Below are positions 50,334 to 59,281 of a DNA stretch of 64,000 nt, one piece after another. The stretch is from Geodermatophilus tzadiensis (lineage in GTDB: Bacteria; Actinomycetota; Actinomycetes; Mycobacteriales; Geodermatophilaceae). The stretch's first letter is position 1, and each line of letters starts with the position of its first letter. Under the pieces are notes generated by a model. The model did no database searches. It was not told the origin of the DNA and saw only the letters and a program-made list of their open reading frames with translations. The translations under genes and the position numbers were made by a program. The DNA lies in contig NZ_PVTG01000001.1 in NCBI RefSeq assembly GCF_003002915.1, forward strand, positions 549,266-613,265, given 5' to 3'.

Positions 50334-52082
50334 ATGGCGGCCACCACGCGGGCCCCCGCGTCGACACCGGGGACGGCGCCCGCGCCCCGGGCACCGGCGG
50401 CAGGAGCGGTCCGGCGTCCGGGCCCCCCGCCGGTGCAGCGCGTGCACCGCCGCCGCCGGCCCTCCGGCGAGCCGCCGCCGCTGCCGCGCCACCTCAACGC
50501 CTCGGGCAAGTGGTGGCTGGCCCTCAGCGTCGTCGTGGTGGCCGGCTGGGCCGTCGTGGTGGCCACCGGCAGCGTGCCGTTCTTCGACCTCGTCGACACC
50601 CGCGTCCTGCAGGCCCTCGCCGCGGTCCGCTCGCCCACCCTGACCGACGTCGCCGAGGTCGCGGGGGTGCTCGCCACCGGCACGGCCGTCCACGCGCTCT
50701 GGCTGGTCAACCTCGCCGTCCTGGCGGTGTTCCGGCGCTGGCGGCACCTGTTCGTGTCGATCGGCGTCGGCCTGCTCGTCTTCAACACCTCGGCCACGCT
50801 CGCCTCGACGCTGCAGCGCCCGCGGCCCTACGAGGTCGAGGTGCTCGGCCCCTGGTCGGGGTTCTCCATGCCCTCGGTGCCGATGGCGGTCCTGGCCACC
50901 ATCCTGGTCAGCGCCCTGTACTCCCTGGTGCCGGCCGGCCGGCGGCGCGACACCGGCAAGTGGGTGGTGTGCGGGCTGCTGCTGGTCACCGCCGCCTCCC
51001 GGCTCTACCTGGCCCAGGACCACCCGACCGACGTCCTCGCCGGGGTGGTGCTCGGCGTCGCGGCACCGCTGGCCGCCTTCCGGCTGCTGACGCCCAACGA
51101 GGTCTACCCCGTCGTCTACCGCCGGGGCAGCCCGGCGCACCTCGACGTCTCCGGCGCCCGGGGCGAGGCGATCATCCGGGCGCTGCAGGACCAGCTCGGC
51201 CTGGTGGCCACGGCGGTGGCGCCCTTCGGCCTGGCCGGGTCGGGCGGCTCCACCCCGCTGAGGATCACCGTCAAGGCCGACGACGCGGTGGAGGAGGACG
51301 AGAGCTGCGTCTTCGGCAAGCTCTACGCCGCCACGCACGTGCGCTCCGACCGCTGGTTCAAGCTGGGCCGCACGCTGCTCTACGGCCGGCTCGAGGACGA
51401 GAAGCCCTACCACAGCGTGCGCCGGCTGGTGCAGTACGAGGACTACGTGCTGCGCCTGATGTCCGACGCCGGCCTGCCCGTGCCGCACCCGCTGGGCATC
51501 GTGGAGATCACCCCGGAGCGCGAGTACCTGCTCGTCGCGGAGTTCCTCGCCGGCGCCCGCGAGATCGGCGACCCGGAGACCGTCGTGGACGACGCGGTGA
51601 TCGACCAGGGCCTGGCCGTCGTCCGGCGGATGTGGGAGGTCGGCATCGCGCACCGCGACATCAAGCCGGCCAACGTGATGGTGCGCGACGGGACGCTGTA
51701 CCTCATCGACTCCGCCTTCGCCGAGGTGCGCCCCAGCCCGTGGCGGGAGGCCGTGGACCTGGCCAACACGATGCTGGTCCTGGCGCTGCGCACCGACCCC
51801 GCGCGGGTGTACGCCCGGGCCCGGCTGTGCTTCTCCGACGAGGAGATCGCCGAGGCGTTCGCGGCCACCCGCGGCCTGACGATGCCCTCGCAGCTGCGCC
51901 GGATGCTGCGGGCGCAGGGCCGCGACCTGCACGCCGAGTTCCTCAAGCTGCTGCCCTACCGGCTGCCGCCGGTGCGGATCCAGCGGTGGACCTGGCGCCG
52001 GGTCGGGCTGAGCCTGGTCACCGGCCTGGCGCTGGTGCTGGCCGTGACCGTCGCGGTCGACGTGCTCGGGTCGCCGCTGTGA
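50334..52082 (+). CDS. PAP2-like membrane domain fused to a protein kinase-like domain
   Basis: A 582-residue fusion. A Pro/Arg-rich N-terminus (~1-55) is followed by a membrane PAP2 phosphatase-like domain (~60-245) and a cytoplasmic kinase-like domain (~270-540), with a C-terminal membrane helix (~555-577). PAP2 motif 1 (LQRPRP) and motif 3 (SRLYLAQDHPTD) are present, but motif 2 PSGH reads PSVP, so the acid phosphatase His is missing. The kinase part has FGKLY (probable ATP-binding Lys), HRDIKPANVMV near residue 440 and DSAF in place of DFG. It resembles RIO/lipopolysaccharide-kinase-like folds. It is the first of five overlapping genes; the lipid or glycan substrate is unknown. Confidence 0.85.
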   Translation: MAATTRAPASTPGTAPAPRAPAAGAVRRPGPPPVQRVHRRRRPSGEPPPLPRHLNASGKWWLALSVVVVAGWAVVVATGSVPFFDLVDTRVLQALAAVRSPTLTDVAEVAGVLATGTAVHALWLVNLAVLAVFRRWRHLFVSIGVGLLVFNTSATLASTLQRPRPYEVEVLGPWSGFSMPSVPMAVLATILVSALYSLVPAGRRRDTGKWVVCGLLLVTAASRLYLAQDHPTDVLAGVVLGVAAPLAAFRLLTPNEVYPVVYRRGSPAHLDVSGARGEAIIRALQDQLGLVATAVAPFGLAGSGGSTPLRITVKADDAVEEDESCVFGKLYAATHVRSDRWFKLGRTLLYGRLEDEKPYHSVRRLVQYEDYVLRLMSDAGLPVPHPLGIVEITPEREYLLVAEFLAGAREIGDPETVVDDAVIDQGLAVVRRMWEVGIAHRDIKPANVMVRDGTLYLIDSAFAEVRPSPWREAVDLANTMLVLALRTDPARVYARARLCFSDEEIAEAFAATRGLTMPSQLRRMLRAQGRDLHAEFLKLLPYRLPPVRIQRWTWRRVGLSLVTGLALVLAVTVAVDVLGSPL

Positions 52083-52678
52083 CCGGCGCCCGGCGCGCCG
52101 CCGCGGTGGCGGTGCTGACCGCCGCTCCCCTGCTGGCCGCGTGCGGCGGCGCCACCAGCGTCAGCGCCGAGGTGCCGGCGTGCTCCACCGGTGACGAGGG
52201 CGACGCGGCCGACGGCGTCGTCCTCATGGCGCAGGCGGTGCCGACGGCGACCTGGGTGCCGTGCGTGGAGAGCGTCCCGGTGGGCTGGACCTTCGCCGGC
52301 CTGGACGCCCGCTCCGGCTGGGCCCGGTTCTGGCTGGACTCCGACCGGGACGGGGTGCACGCCATCGAGGTGCGGCTGGCCGCGGAGTGCGACACCAGCG
52401 GCGCCACCGAGATCCCCAGCGAGCGGGAGGACCTGCGCCGCTTCGAGCGGGTCACCCAGGTGACCCCGCAGTACCTCGGCCGGCGCTACTACGTCTTCCC
52501 GGGGGGCTGCACCACGGTGGTGTTCACGCTGTCCGGGGAGAACCGCGGCGAGCCGCTGGCCCTGGCCACCCAGGGCCTCGGGGTGGTCAGCCGCGAGGAC
52601 CTGGCCGCCCAGGTGCACACCGGGAGCGGGGGCCGGCTGCACCTGGACCCGCCCGCCGACGAGGGGGACCCGTCATGA
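52079..52678 (+). CDS. Secreted lipoprotein of PAP2-kinase operon
   Basis: A 199-residue lipoprotein with a short signal peptide and lipobox PLLAAC (C near residue 22), followed by a soluble domain with several Trp and Cys residues (ATWVPCVESVPVGW, SGWARFWLDSDRDGVH, YYVFPGGCTTVVF). No known domain is recognised. It is anchored outside the membrane. It sits between the PAP2-kinase and the UPF0104 genes with 4-base overlaps on both sides (GTGA and ATGA), so it is very likely part of the same function. Confidence 0.82.
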   Translation: MTGARRAAAVAVLTAAPLLAACGGATSVSAEVPACSTGDEGDAADGVVLMAQAVPTATWVPCVESVPVGWTFAGLDARSGWARFWLDSDRDGVHAIEVRLAAECDTSGATEIPSEREDLRRFERVTQVTPQYLGRRYYVFPGGCTTVVFTLSGENRGEPLALATQGLGVVSREDLAAQVHTGSGGRLHLDPPADEGDPS

Positions 52679-53781
52679 CCGCCGTCGCGCCGAAGGCACC
52701 TCCCGACCGGCCACCGCGCCCGACCCCGCTGTGGCGCCGGGTGCTCCCGCCGCTGCTCTCCCTCGTCCTGGTGGCCGCGGTCTTCGTGTGGTTCCTGCCG
52801 CAGTTCACCAGCCTGTCCGCCGTCTGGTCCGCGGTGACGGGCATGTCCTGGACGGAGGTGGCGCTGCTGCTGCTGGTCACGGCGTGGAACCTGGCCACCT
52901 ACCAGTTCGTGATGACCGCGACCATGCCCGGGCTGCGGCTGCGCGAGGCGACCGTCTCGACGCTCACCACCACCGCGGTGTCCAACACCGTGGTGGGAGG
53001 CGCCGCGATCTCGCTCGGGCTGACCTACGGGATGAACTCCTCCTGGGGCTTCTCGCGGTCCCGGACCTCGGTCTCGCTGCTGGTCTCGGGCCTGTGGAAC
53101 AACTTCGCCAAGCTCGGCCTGCCGGTGGTGGCCCTCGCGCTGCTGGCCTCCACGTCGTCCAGGGCGAGCGCCGGGTGGCTGGCCGGCGGGCTCGCCGGCG
53201 TGGCGGGGCTGATCGCGGCCGTCGTGGTGCTGGGCCTGCTGCTGCGCAGCCGCGAGGGCGCCGCCCGCATCGGCACCGTCACCGGGCGGGTGGCCTCCGC
53301 GCTGCTGCGCCCGTTCGGCCGGCCGCCGGTGCAGGGCTGGGACCAGGCGACCACGAAGTTCCGCGACCGCACGGTGCTGCTGCTGCGCGCCCGCTGGCAC
53401 TGGATCACCCTGACCACCCTGGTCAGCCACCTGTCCCTGTTCCTCGTCCTGGTCGTCGCGTTGCGCGCGCTGGGCGTGACCGCGGAGCAGGTCGGCGTCG
53501 TCGAGGCGCTGGCCGTCTTCGCCTTCGCCCGGCTGCTCACGGCGGTCCCGTTCACCCCGGGCGGACTGGGTGTGATCGAGCTGGCGCTGATCACCGGCCT
53601 GTCGGCGTTCGGCGGGGACCGGGCGCTGGTGGCGGCGGCGGTCCTGGTCTTCCGCGCGCTGACCTACGTCCTGCCCATCCCGCTCGGGATCGGCACCTAC
53701 CTGTTCTGGCGGCACAACCGCTCGTGGCGGCGGGAGCCGAACTCCGCTCCCCGCACGGAGCTGGTGCCGGAGACGACGTGA
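52675..53781 (+). CDS. UPF0104 / lysylphosphatidylglycerol synthase TM-domain protein
   Basis: A 368-residue membrane protein with about eight helices of the LPG_synthase_TM (UPF0104, TIGR00374) family, related to the flippase half of MprF and to AglD. Features are TTTAVSNTVVGGAAISLGLTYG, FARLLTAVPFTPGGLGVIE and VLVFRALTYVLPIPLG. The family is linked to lipid or lipid-linked glycan movement across the membrane. There is no aminoacyltransferase domain. ATG 52675 overlaps the lipoprotein stop (ATGA). Confidence 0.9.
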   Translation: MTAVAPKAPPDRPPRPTPLWRRVLPPLLSLVLVAAVFVWFLPQFTSLSAVWSAVTGMSWTEVALLLLVTAWNLATYQFVMTATMPGLRLREATVSTLTTTAVSNTVVGGAAISLGLTYGMNSSWGFSRSRTSVSLLVSGLWNNFAKLGLPVVALALLASTSSRASAGWLAGGLAGVAGLIAAVVVLGLLLRSREGAARIGTVTGRVASALLRPFGRPPVQGWDQATTKFRDRTVLLLRARWHWITLTTLVSHLSLFLVLVVALRALGVTAEQVGVVEALAVFAFARLLTAVPFTPGGLGVIELALITGLSAFGGDRALVAAAVLVFRALTYVLPIPLGIGTYLFWRHNRSWRREPNSAPRTELVPETT

Positions 53782-54404
53782 GCGGCCGCGCGGGCACCCG
53801 CCCGCGCCCGGTCGTGCGGCTGTGGGGCCCCGAGGCGGCGCTGGCCGGCGTCGGTGCCCTCGTGCTGCTGCTCGCGGCGCTCCCGGTCGAGCCGGCGCGG
53901 GTGCCCGCCACCGAGGCGGCCGTGTTCCGGGCGGTCAACGGCGTCGACGTGCTGCCGTTCGTGCTGGTCTGGCCGGTGATGCAGCTGGGCAACGTGCTGG
54001 TCGTGCCGGCGAGCGCGCTGGTCGCCGCCGCGCTGCGGCACTGGCGGCTGGCGGCCGGGCTGCTGCTGGCCGGCGTCGGCACCTACCTGGCCGCCAAGGG
54101 GATCAAGGACGTGGTGGTGCGCGGGCGCCCCGACGGGCTGCTCGACGGCGTGGTGGTCCGCGGCGCGGCCGCCCGCGGGCGCGGCTTCCTCTCCGGGCAC
54201 GCCGCCGTCGTGGTCACCGTGCTCACCGTGGCCTGGCCGTGGCTGCGCCGTCCGGCCCGCGTCGCGGGGGTGCTGCTGGCCGCCGCCGTGTGCCTGGCCC
54301 GGGTGCACGTGGCGGCGCACCTGCCGCTGGACGTGGTCGGCGGGGTGGGGCTCGGGCTGCTGGTCGGGGCGCTGGTGCGGCTCGCCGTCGGCCGGCCGGC
54401 CTGA
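53778..54404 (+). CDS. PAP2-family membrane phosphatase (first copy)
   Basis: A 208-residue integral membrane phosphatase with about five to six helices and a full PAP2 signature: motif 1 KGIKDVVVRGRP, motif 2 FLSGHAA and motif 3 ARVHVAAHLPLD. It would remove phosphate from a lipid phosphate or polyprenyl diphosphate on the outer face of the membrane. It overlaps the UPF0104 gene (GTGA) and the following PAP2 gene (TGATG). Confidence 0.9.
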   Translation: MSGRAGTRPRPVVRLWGPEAALAGVGALVLLLAALPVEPARVPATEAAVFRAVNGVDVLPFVLVWPVMQLGNVLVVPASALVAAALRHWRLAAGLLLAGVGTYLAAKGIKDVVVRGRPDGLLDGVVVRGAAARGRGFLSGHAAVVVTVLTVAWPWLRRPARVAGVLLAAAVCLARVHVAAHLPLDVVGGVGLGLLVGALVRLAVGRPA

Positions 54405-55054
54405 TGCTCGTCGACGCCCGCCGCGGCCTGCGGGTGAGCGCCGTCCTGCTCGCCGGGGCGGTGGGCATCGGCCTGCTGGTGGCGCTGCCGGCGACCCGCC
54501 CGGCGGTGCAGGCGGTCGACGACGTGGTGTGGGAGTGGGCCGGCGCCGTGCGCAACGAGCCGGCGACCTGGGTGGCGGTCACGCTGTCGTGGCTGGGCAG
54601 CGGCTGGGTGAACTGGCCGCTGCGGGCGCTGGCGGTGCTGCTGCTGGCCGGGCGGCGGCACTGGGCCCGCCTGCTCGCCTTCGCGCTGGCGGTGGTCACC
54701 AGCGAGGCGGCGATCGGCCCGGTGAAGGCCGCGTTCGACCGGCCGCGTCCGCCGGGTGCGCTCATCGAGACCTCGGCGGCGGCCTTCCCCTCCGGGCACG
54801 CCATCGCCGGCGCGGTGACCGCGGTCGGGCTGGTGCTGGTGCTGGTGCCGCCGGGCCCGGCACGCTGGCGCTGGGAGGTGCGGGCGGTGGTCTTCGCCGC
54901 GGTCATGGCGCTCTCGCGGGTCTACCTGCGCGCGCACTGGCTGTCGGACACCGTGGCCGGCGCGCTGCTCGGCGCGGGCCTGGCGCTGGGCTGGCCGGCG
55001 GTGGTGACGGCGCTGCGCGACCGCCGCGGCCGGGCGGCGCGCCCGTCCCCCTGA
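54404..55054 (+). CDS. PAP2-family membrane phosphatase (second copy)
   Basis: A 216-residue membrane phosphatase with all PAP2 motifs: KAAFDRPRP, FPSGHAIAG and SRVYLRAHWLSD. It is not a recent duplicate of the preceding gene, because motif spacing and flanks differ. It is the last of the five coupled genes beginning with the PAP2-kinase fusion. The presence of two complete PAP2 enzymes plus a fusion with a degenerate one suggests action on successive lipid phosphate intermediates. This is inference. Confidence 0.9.
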   Translation: MLVDARRGLRVSAVLLAGAVGIGLLVALPATRPAVQAVDDVVWEWAGAVRNEPATWVAVTLSWLGSGWVNWPLRALAVLLLAGRRHWARLLAFALAVVTSEAAIGPVKAAFDRPRPPGALIETSAAAFPSGHAIAGAVTAVGLVLVLVPPGPARWRWEVRAVVFAAVMALSRVYLRAHWLSDTVAGALLGAGLALGWPAVVTALRDRRGRAARPSP

Positions 55055-55156
55055 GGAGGGTGACCACGGGCGCCGGGACCCCCGTCCCCCTGCCGGGTCC
55101 GGAGACCTGTGCTTGAGTGGCCTGGGTTCCGCATCCGTCCGCGAGGAGTCCCCGGG

Positions 55157-56917
55157 ATGACCACCACCGCCAGCCGTCCGACGCCGGACCAGCCGAGCAG
55201 CCGGCCCACCGTCGTCGCCGGGTCGACCGACGAGGCCACCGAGCAGGCCGGCGACGCCGTCCTCGGCCTCGACATGATCCTGGTCGACGCCGCCCGCGGT
55301 CCGCTGCGCCGCATGGTGCCCCCGGCCCGCACCCTCGCCCACCTGGGCGGCGCGCTGGTCCGCCGGCCCTCGGCCGTGACCCGCCACGGCGGCGAGCTGG
55401 TCAGCGAGCTGGGCCGGATCGTGGCCGGCCGCTCGGAGATCGCGCCCTCGCCCAAGGACCGGCGCTTCGCCGACCGCGCCTGGAAGGACAACTGGCTGCT
55501 CCGGCGCACGATGCAGGCGCACATGGCCGCCGCCCAGGCCGCCGCGCGGCTGATCGACGACGTCGAGCTCGACTGGCAGGACGACGAGCGGATCCGCTTC
55601 GCGCTCACCAACGTCGTCGACGCGCTCGCGCCCAGCAACGTGCCGTTCCTCAACCCGCTGGCGCTCAAGGCGGTCGTCGACACCGGCGGCCGCAACGCCG
55701 TCACGGGCGTGCGCCGGCTGGTCTCCGACCTGGCCTCGGCGCCGCGGGTGCCCTCGATGGTGGAGCCCGACGCGTTCACCGTGGGCGAGGACCTCGCCGT
55801 CACGCCCGGCGCGGTGGTGCTGCGGACGCCGGTGTTCGAGCTGCTGCAGTACCGGCCGACGACCGAGACCGTGCGCAGCGTCCCGCTGGTGATCGTGCCG
55901 CCGACGATCAACAAGTACTACGTCACCGACCTCGCGCCGGGCCGCAGCATCGTCGAGCACTACGTCTCCGCCGGCCACCAGGTCTTCATGATCAGCTGGC
56001 GCAACCCCGACGAGCGGCACGCCGACTGGGGTCTGGACGCCTACGGCCAGGCGGTGCTCGACGCCGCCGACGCCGCCCAGGAGATCACCGGCAGCGACCA
56101 GGTGGCCCTCCAGGGCTTCTGCTCCGGCGGGATCATCGCCAGCATGGTGCTGGCCCACCTGGCCGCCACCGGCCGGCTCGACCGGGTCGCGGCCGCCAGC
56201 TTCGCCGTCACCGTCCTGGACTGGGAGCGCGCCGGCACCATCGGCGCGCTCATGGACGAGGAGGCGGTGCGGGAGGCCACCGAGAAGTCGCGGAAGAAGG
56301 GCTACCTCGACGGCGCGATGCTCGCCGAGGTCTTCGCGTGGCTGCGGCCCAACGACCTGGTGTGGAACTACTGGGTCAACAACTACCTGCAGGGCAACCC
56401 GCCGCCGGCCTTCGACATCCTCTACTGGAACGCCGACACCACCCGGATGAGCGCCGCGCTGCACCGCGACTTCATCGAGCTCGCCGTCGGCAACCTGCTC
56501 AGCACGCCCGGGGCGGCCAGCATGCTCGGGACGCCGGTGGACCTCTCGACGGTCACGGTCGACACCTACGTCACCGCCGGGATCGCCGACCACCTGTGCC
56601 CGTGGCAGTCCTGCTACCGCACCACCCGGATGCTCGGCGGGCGCAGCCGGTTCGTGCTGTCCACCGCCGGGCACATCGCCTCGCTGGTCAACCCGCCCGC
56701 CAACCCGAAGGCGTCCTTCCAGGTGGCGCCGGAGACGCCGGAGGACCCCGAGCGCTGGCTGGCCTCCGCGCACAAGGAGAAGGGCTCGTGGTGGCCGGAC
56801 TTCACCGACTGGCTCGCCGAGCGGGCCGGGGAGGAGAAGCCGGCACCGGAGGAGCTGGGCAGCGCCGAGCACCCGGTCCTGGGCGACGCGCCGGGGACGT
56901 ATGTCTTCGACAAGTGA
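55157..56917 (+). CDS. phaC: Polyhydroxyalkanoate synthase PhaC
   Basis: A 586-residue alpha/beta-hydrolase-fold polymerase, the length of class I/II PhaC. The lipase-like box GFCSGG carries the catalytic C322. The catalytic Asp lies in AGIADHLCPW and the His in TAGHIASLVNPP. It polymerises hydroxyacyl-CoA into storage polyester granules. ATG 55157 has GCGAGGAG upstream. It overlaps the depolymerase gene by 17 bases, so synthesis and mobilisation are co-expressed. No phaA, phaB or phasin gene is in view. Confidence 0.94.
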   Translation: MTTTASRPTPDQPSSRPTVVAGSTDEATEQAGDAVLGLDMILVDAARGPLRRMVPPARTLAHLGGALVRRPSAVTRHGGELVSELGRIVAGRSEIAPSPKDRRFADRAWKDNWLLRRTMQAHMAAAQAAARLIDDVELDWQDDERIRFALTNVVDALAPSNVPFLNPLALKAVVDTGGRNAVTGVRRLVSDLASAPRVPSMVEPDAFTVGEDLAVTPGAVVLRTPVFELLQYRPTTETVRSVPLVIVPPTINKYYVTDLAPGRSIVEHYVSAGHQVFMISWRNPDERHADWGLDAYGQAVLDAADAAQEITGSDQVALQGFCSGGIIASMVLAHLAATGRLDRVAAASFAVTVLDWERAGTIGALMDEEAVREATEKSRKKGYLDGAMLAEVFAWLRPNDLVWNYWVNNYLQGNPPPAFDILYWNADTTRMSAALHRDFIELAVGNLLSTPGAASMLGTPVDLSTVTVDTYVTAGIADHLCPWQSCYRTTRMLGGRSRFVLSTAGHIASLVNPPANPKASFQVAPETPEDPERWLASAHKEKGSWWPDFTDWLAERAGEEKPAPEELGSAEHPVLGDAPGTYVFDK

Positions 56918-57767
56918 CCTGACGGGCGACCCGGCGGGCGAGCAGCCGCGGGCCGGCGCCGAGTCGGTCCGCTCGCTGACCGTCGGGGGCCGCACGCTGC
57001 GCGTGGCGGTGCGCCGCGGGGACGGGTCGGTCCCGCCGCTGCTGCTGATGAACGGCATCGGCGCCAGCCTCGAGGTGCTGCAGCCCTTCGTCGACGCTGT
57101 CCACCCGCGGCGGACGGTGATCCGCTTCGACGTCCCCGGCATCGGCGGCTCCCCCAAGCCCGTCGTCCCCTACGTGCTGGCCACGCTGACGCCGGTGGTC
57201 GCCGGCATGCTCTGCGAGCTCGGCCACGACGAGCCGGTCGACGTCCTCGGCCTGTCCTGGGGCGGCGGGCTGGCGCAGCACTTCGCCGTGCAGCACCGCC
57301 GCCGCTGCCGCCGGCTCGTGCTGGCGGCCACCGGCACCGGCAGCCTGATGGTGCCCGCGCACCCGCGGGTGCTGGCGCACATGCTCACGCCGCGGCGGCA
57401 CCGCGACGCCCGGTACGCCGAGGAGGTCGCCGCGATGCTCTACGGCGGCACGGTGCGCAGCGACCCGGGGATGGCCGCCCGCGTGCTGCACTCGGCCAGC
57501 CGGCTGGGCCCGCGGCGCGGCTACTACTACCAGCTGGCCGCGAGCGCGGGCTGGAGCAGCCTGCCGTTCCTGTCGCTGATCCGGCAGCCCACGCTGGTGG
57601 TCGCCGGCGACGACGACCCGATCATCCCGACCGTCAACGCGCGCATCCTGGCCCGCGGCATCCCGCGGGCGCAGCTGCACCTGCACCACGGCGGGCACCT
57701 GGCGCTGGTCACCGAGGCGCGGGAGCTCGCGCCGGTGGTCGAGGCCTTCCTCGACGCGCCGGCCTAG
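56901..57767 (+). CDS. phaZ: Intracellular PHA depolymerase-like alpha/beta hydrolase
   Basis: A 288-residue alpha/beta hydrolase. The nucleophile elbow GLSWGGGLAQHFA (S119) is the pattern of the medium-chain PHA depolymerase PhaZ of Pseudomonas. The acid and His are in AGDDDPIIP and HHGGHLAL. Overlap with phaC supports a role in degrading the storage polymer. ATG 56901. Its TAG stop shares CTAG (57764-57767) with the convergent metallopeptidase gene. Confidence 0.87.
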   Translation: MSSTSDLTGDPAGEQPRAGAESVRSLTVGGRTLRVAVRRGDGSVPPLLLMNGIGASLEVLQPFVDAVHPRRTVIRFDVPGIGGSPKPVVPYVLATLTPVVAGMLCELGHDEPVDVLGLSWGGGLAQHFAVQHRRRCRRLVLAATGTGSLMVPAHPRVLAHMLTPRRHRDARYAEEVAAMLYGGTVRSDPGMAARVLHSASRLGPRRGYYYQLAASAGWSSLPFLSLIRQPTLVVAGDDDPIIPTVNARILARGIPRAQLHLHHGGHLALVTEARELAPVVEAFLDAPA

Positions 57768-59146
57768 AAGCCGCAGGCGGCCCCGCCCTCGACGAAGCCG
57801 CGCCGGAAGTCGTCGACCAGCTCGAAGCCCGACAGCCCCGGCACCGGGACGACGGTCTCGTCGGTGGCGTAGCGCAGCAGCACGACGGCGGCCTCGTCGA
57901 CGTCGCCCGGGGACAGGGCGACGTCCAGCCCGTCGACGGCACCGCGGTGCACCTCGCGGACCAGCCAGCCCGTGGCGCACACCGAGCCGGTCACGGCCGC
58001 GGCGTCGTCCACCGACAGGCCGCGCTGCTCGCGCACCGCCATCCCGTAGGGCAGCCCGAGCAGCGTGGGGACGGCGAAGTCCCCGACCTCGGCGTAGGCC
58101 GGCTCGAGCAGCTCGACGCCGTCGTAGCGCACCGTGTCGTCCACCGGGCAGAACTGCAGGTCCAGCTCGCCGCCACCGCCGCAGACCGTCCCGGTGCCGT
58201 CGGCGGCGCGCAGGTCGGGGGCGTCGAGCAGGCCGCCGAGCGGGTCGGTGCCGGGGAAGCCGCGGCTGAGCGCCTGGTCCCAGAAGGCGGTGAGCAGGTC
58301 GTCGGTGCCGGCGACGACCTCCTCGTAGGGCAGGTCGCCGCCGGTGGCCGCCTCGTCGGCGCCGAACTCCTCCTCGGTGAACAGCCGTGCGGAGTCGAAG
58401 GCCGCGCACGCCACCGGGCCGTCGGCGTAGCCCTCCTGGAACGCCGACAGCTGGTCGAAGACCGAGCCGTGCGCGTCCTCGGCGTCGGGCGAGGAGCCCG
58501 CCTCGTCGCCGAAGTAGAGGTACCCCAGCAGGTAGGGGTCGAGCTCCTTGGGGCGGACGGAGAAGTGCGCCGCCCCGCCCCGCACCACCCACCGGGTCCA
58601 CGCGCCGGCGAAGCACTCGGCCTGGGTCTCGGCGACGATCGAGGGGTCGTCGAGACCGGCGTGCGCCTGGACGGCGTGCGCGATCTCGTGCGCCATGACC
58701 TCGGCGACCACGAACGGGCCGTAGTCCTCCGCCAGCTCCGCCATCCACCCGCGGTCGTAGACGACGAGGTCCTCGTCGGGGCAGTAGTAGGCGTTGTCGG
58801 CCAGGTCCTCGACGTCGTCGGCGAAGCAGGGGCCGTCGGGCAGGTCGGCGGGGTCGGTCTCGTCGGGGTCGATGGACCAGAAGCCGCCGTCGACCGGGCC
58901 GAACCCGCCGCCGAAGACCTCCGGGTAGGTGCGGTCCCAGTAGGTGAGGACGTCGACGAGGGCGTTGCGGGCGATGCGGTCGGTCTCGTCGCCCTCCTCG
59001 GCCAGCTGCACGGTCAGGTCGGCGTCGGTGGCGTCGGTGCGCGTGCCCCCGGGCGGGCTCGCCACGCCGGCGACCACGGTGCTGCAGCCGGTCGCGGCCA
59101 GCGCGAGGGCGAGCAGTGCGGCGACGGCGGGGGGACGGACGCGCAC
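57764..59146 (-). CDS. Zinc metallopeptidase-like lipoprotein
   Basis: A 460-residue secreted lipoprotein: signal peptide, lipobox LAATGC with C21, and a metallopeptidase domain with HEIAH at residues 153-157 (HExxH), plus a downstream QAECFAG segment that could provide a Glu ligand, as in neutral zinc metallopeptidases of the YpfJ type. The C-terminal ~200 residues contain paired Cys residues and no known domain. It is predicted to act outside the membrane; the substrate is unknown. GTG/ATG at 59146. Confidence 0.85.
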   Translation of the reverse strand: MRVRPPAVAALLALALAATGCSTVVAGVASPPGGTRTDATDADLTVQLAEEGDETDRIARNALVDVLTYWDRTYPEVFGGGFGPVDGGFWSIDPDETDPADLPDGPCFADDVEDLADNAYYCPDEDLVVYDRGWMAELAEDYGPFVVAEVMAHEIAHAVQAHAGLDDPSIVAETQAECFAGAWTRWVVRGGAAHFSVRPKELDPYLLGYLYFGDEAGSSPDAEDAHGSVFDQLSAFQEGYADGPVACAAFDSARLFTEEEFGADEAATGGDLPYEEVVAGTDDLLTAFWDQALSRGFPGTDPLGGLLDAPDLRAADGTGTVCGGGGELDLQFCPVDDTVRYDGVELLEPAYAEVGDFAVPTLLGLPYGMAVREQRGLSVDDAAAVTGSVCATGWLVREVHRGAVDGLDVALSPGDVDEAAVVLLRYATDETVVPVPGLSGFELVDDFRRGFVEGGAACGF

Positions 59147-59281
59147 GGTGCCCCCTCGGGTCGGCGGACGGCCCTCTCGGCGGCCGGCTCGGCGGACCGG
59201 AGGGTGCCCGGCGCCGCCCCGCCGGTCAACGGGGACGCGCCCGGCCCGGGTCGGGGCGGGGCGCCGTCTCCCGCCCCGCGG

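Noticed and set aside
50334..57767. A natural-product biosynthetic cluster spanning the membrane operon and PHA genes
   Set aside because: There are no synthase modules, carrier proteins or tailoring enzymes. The two sets are separate units with their own ribosome binding sites.
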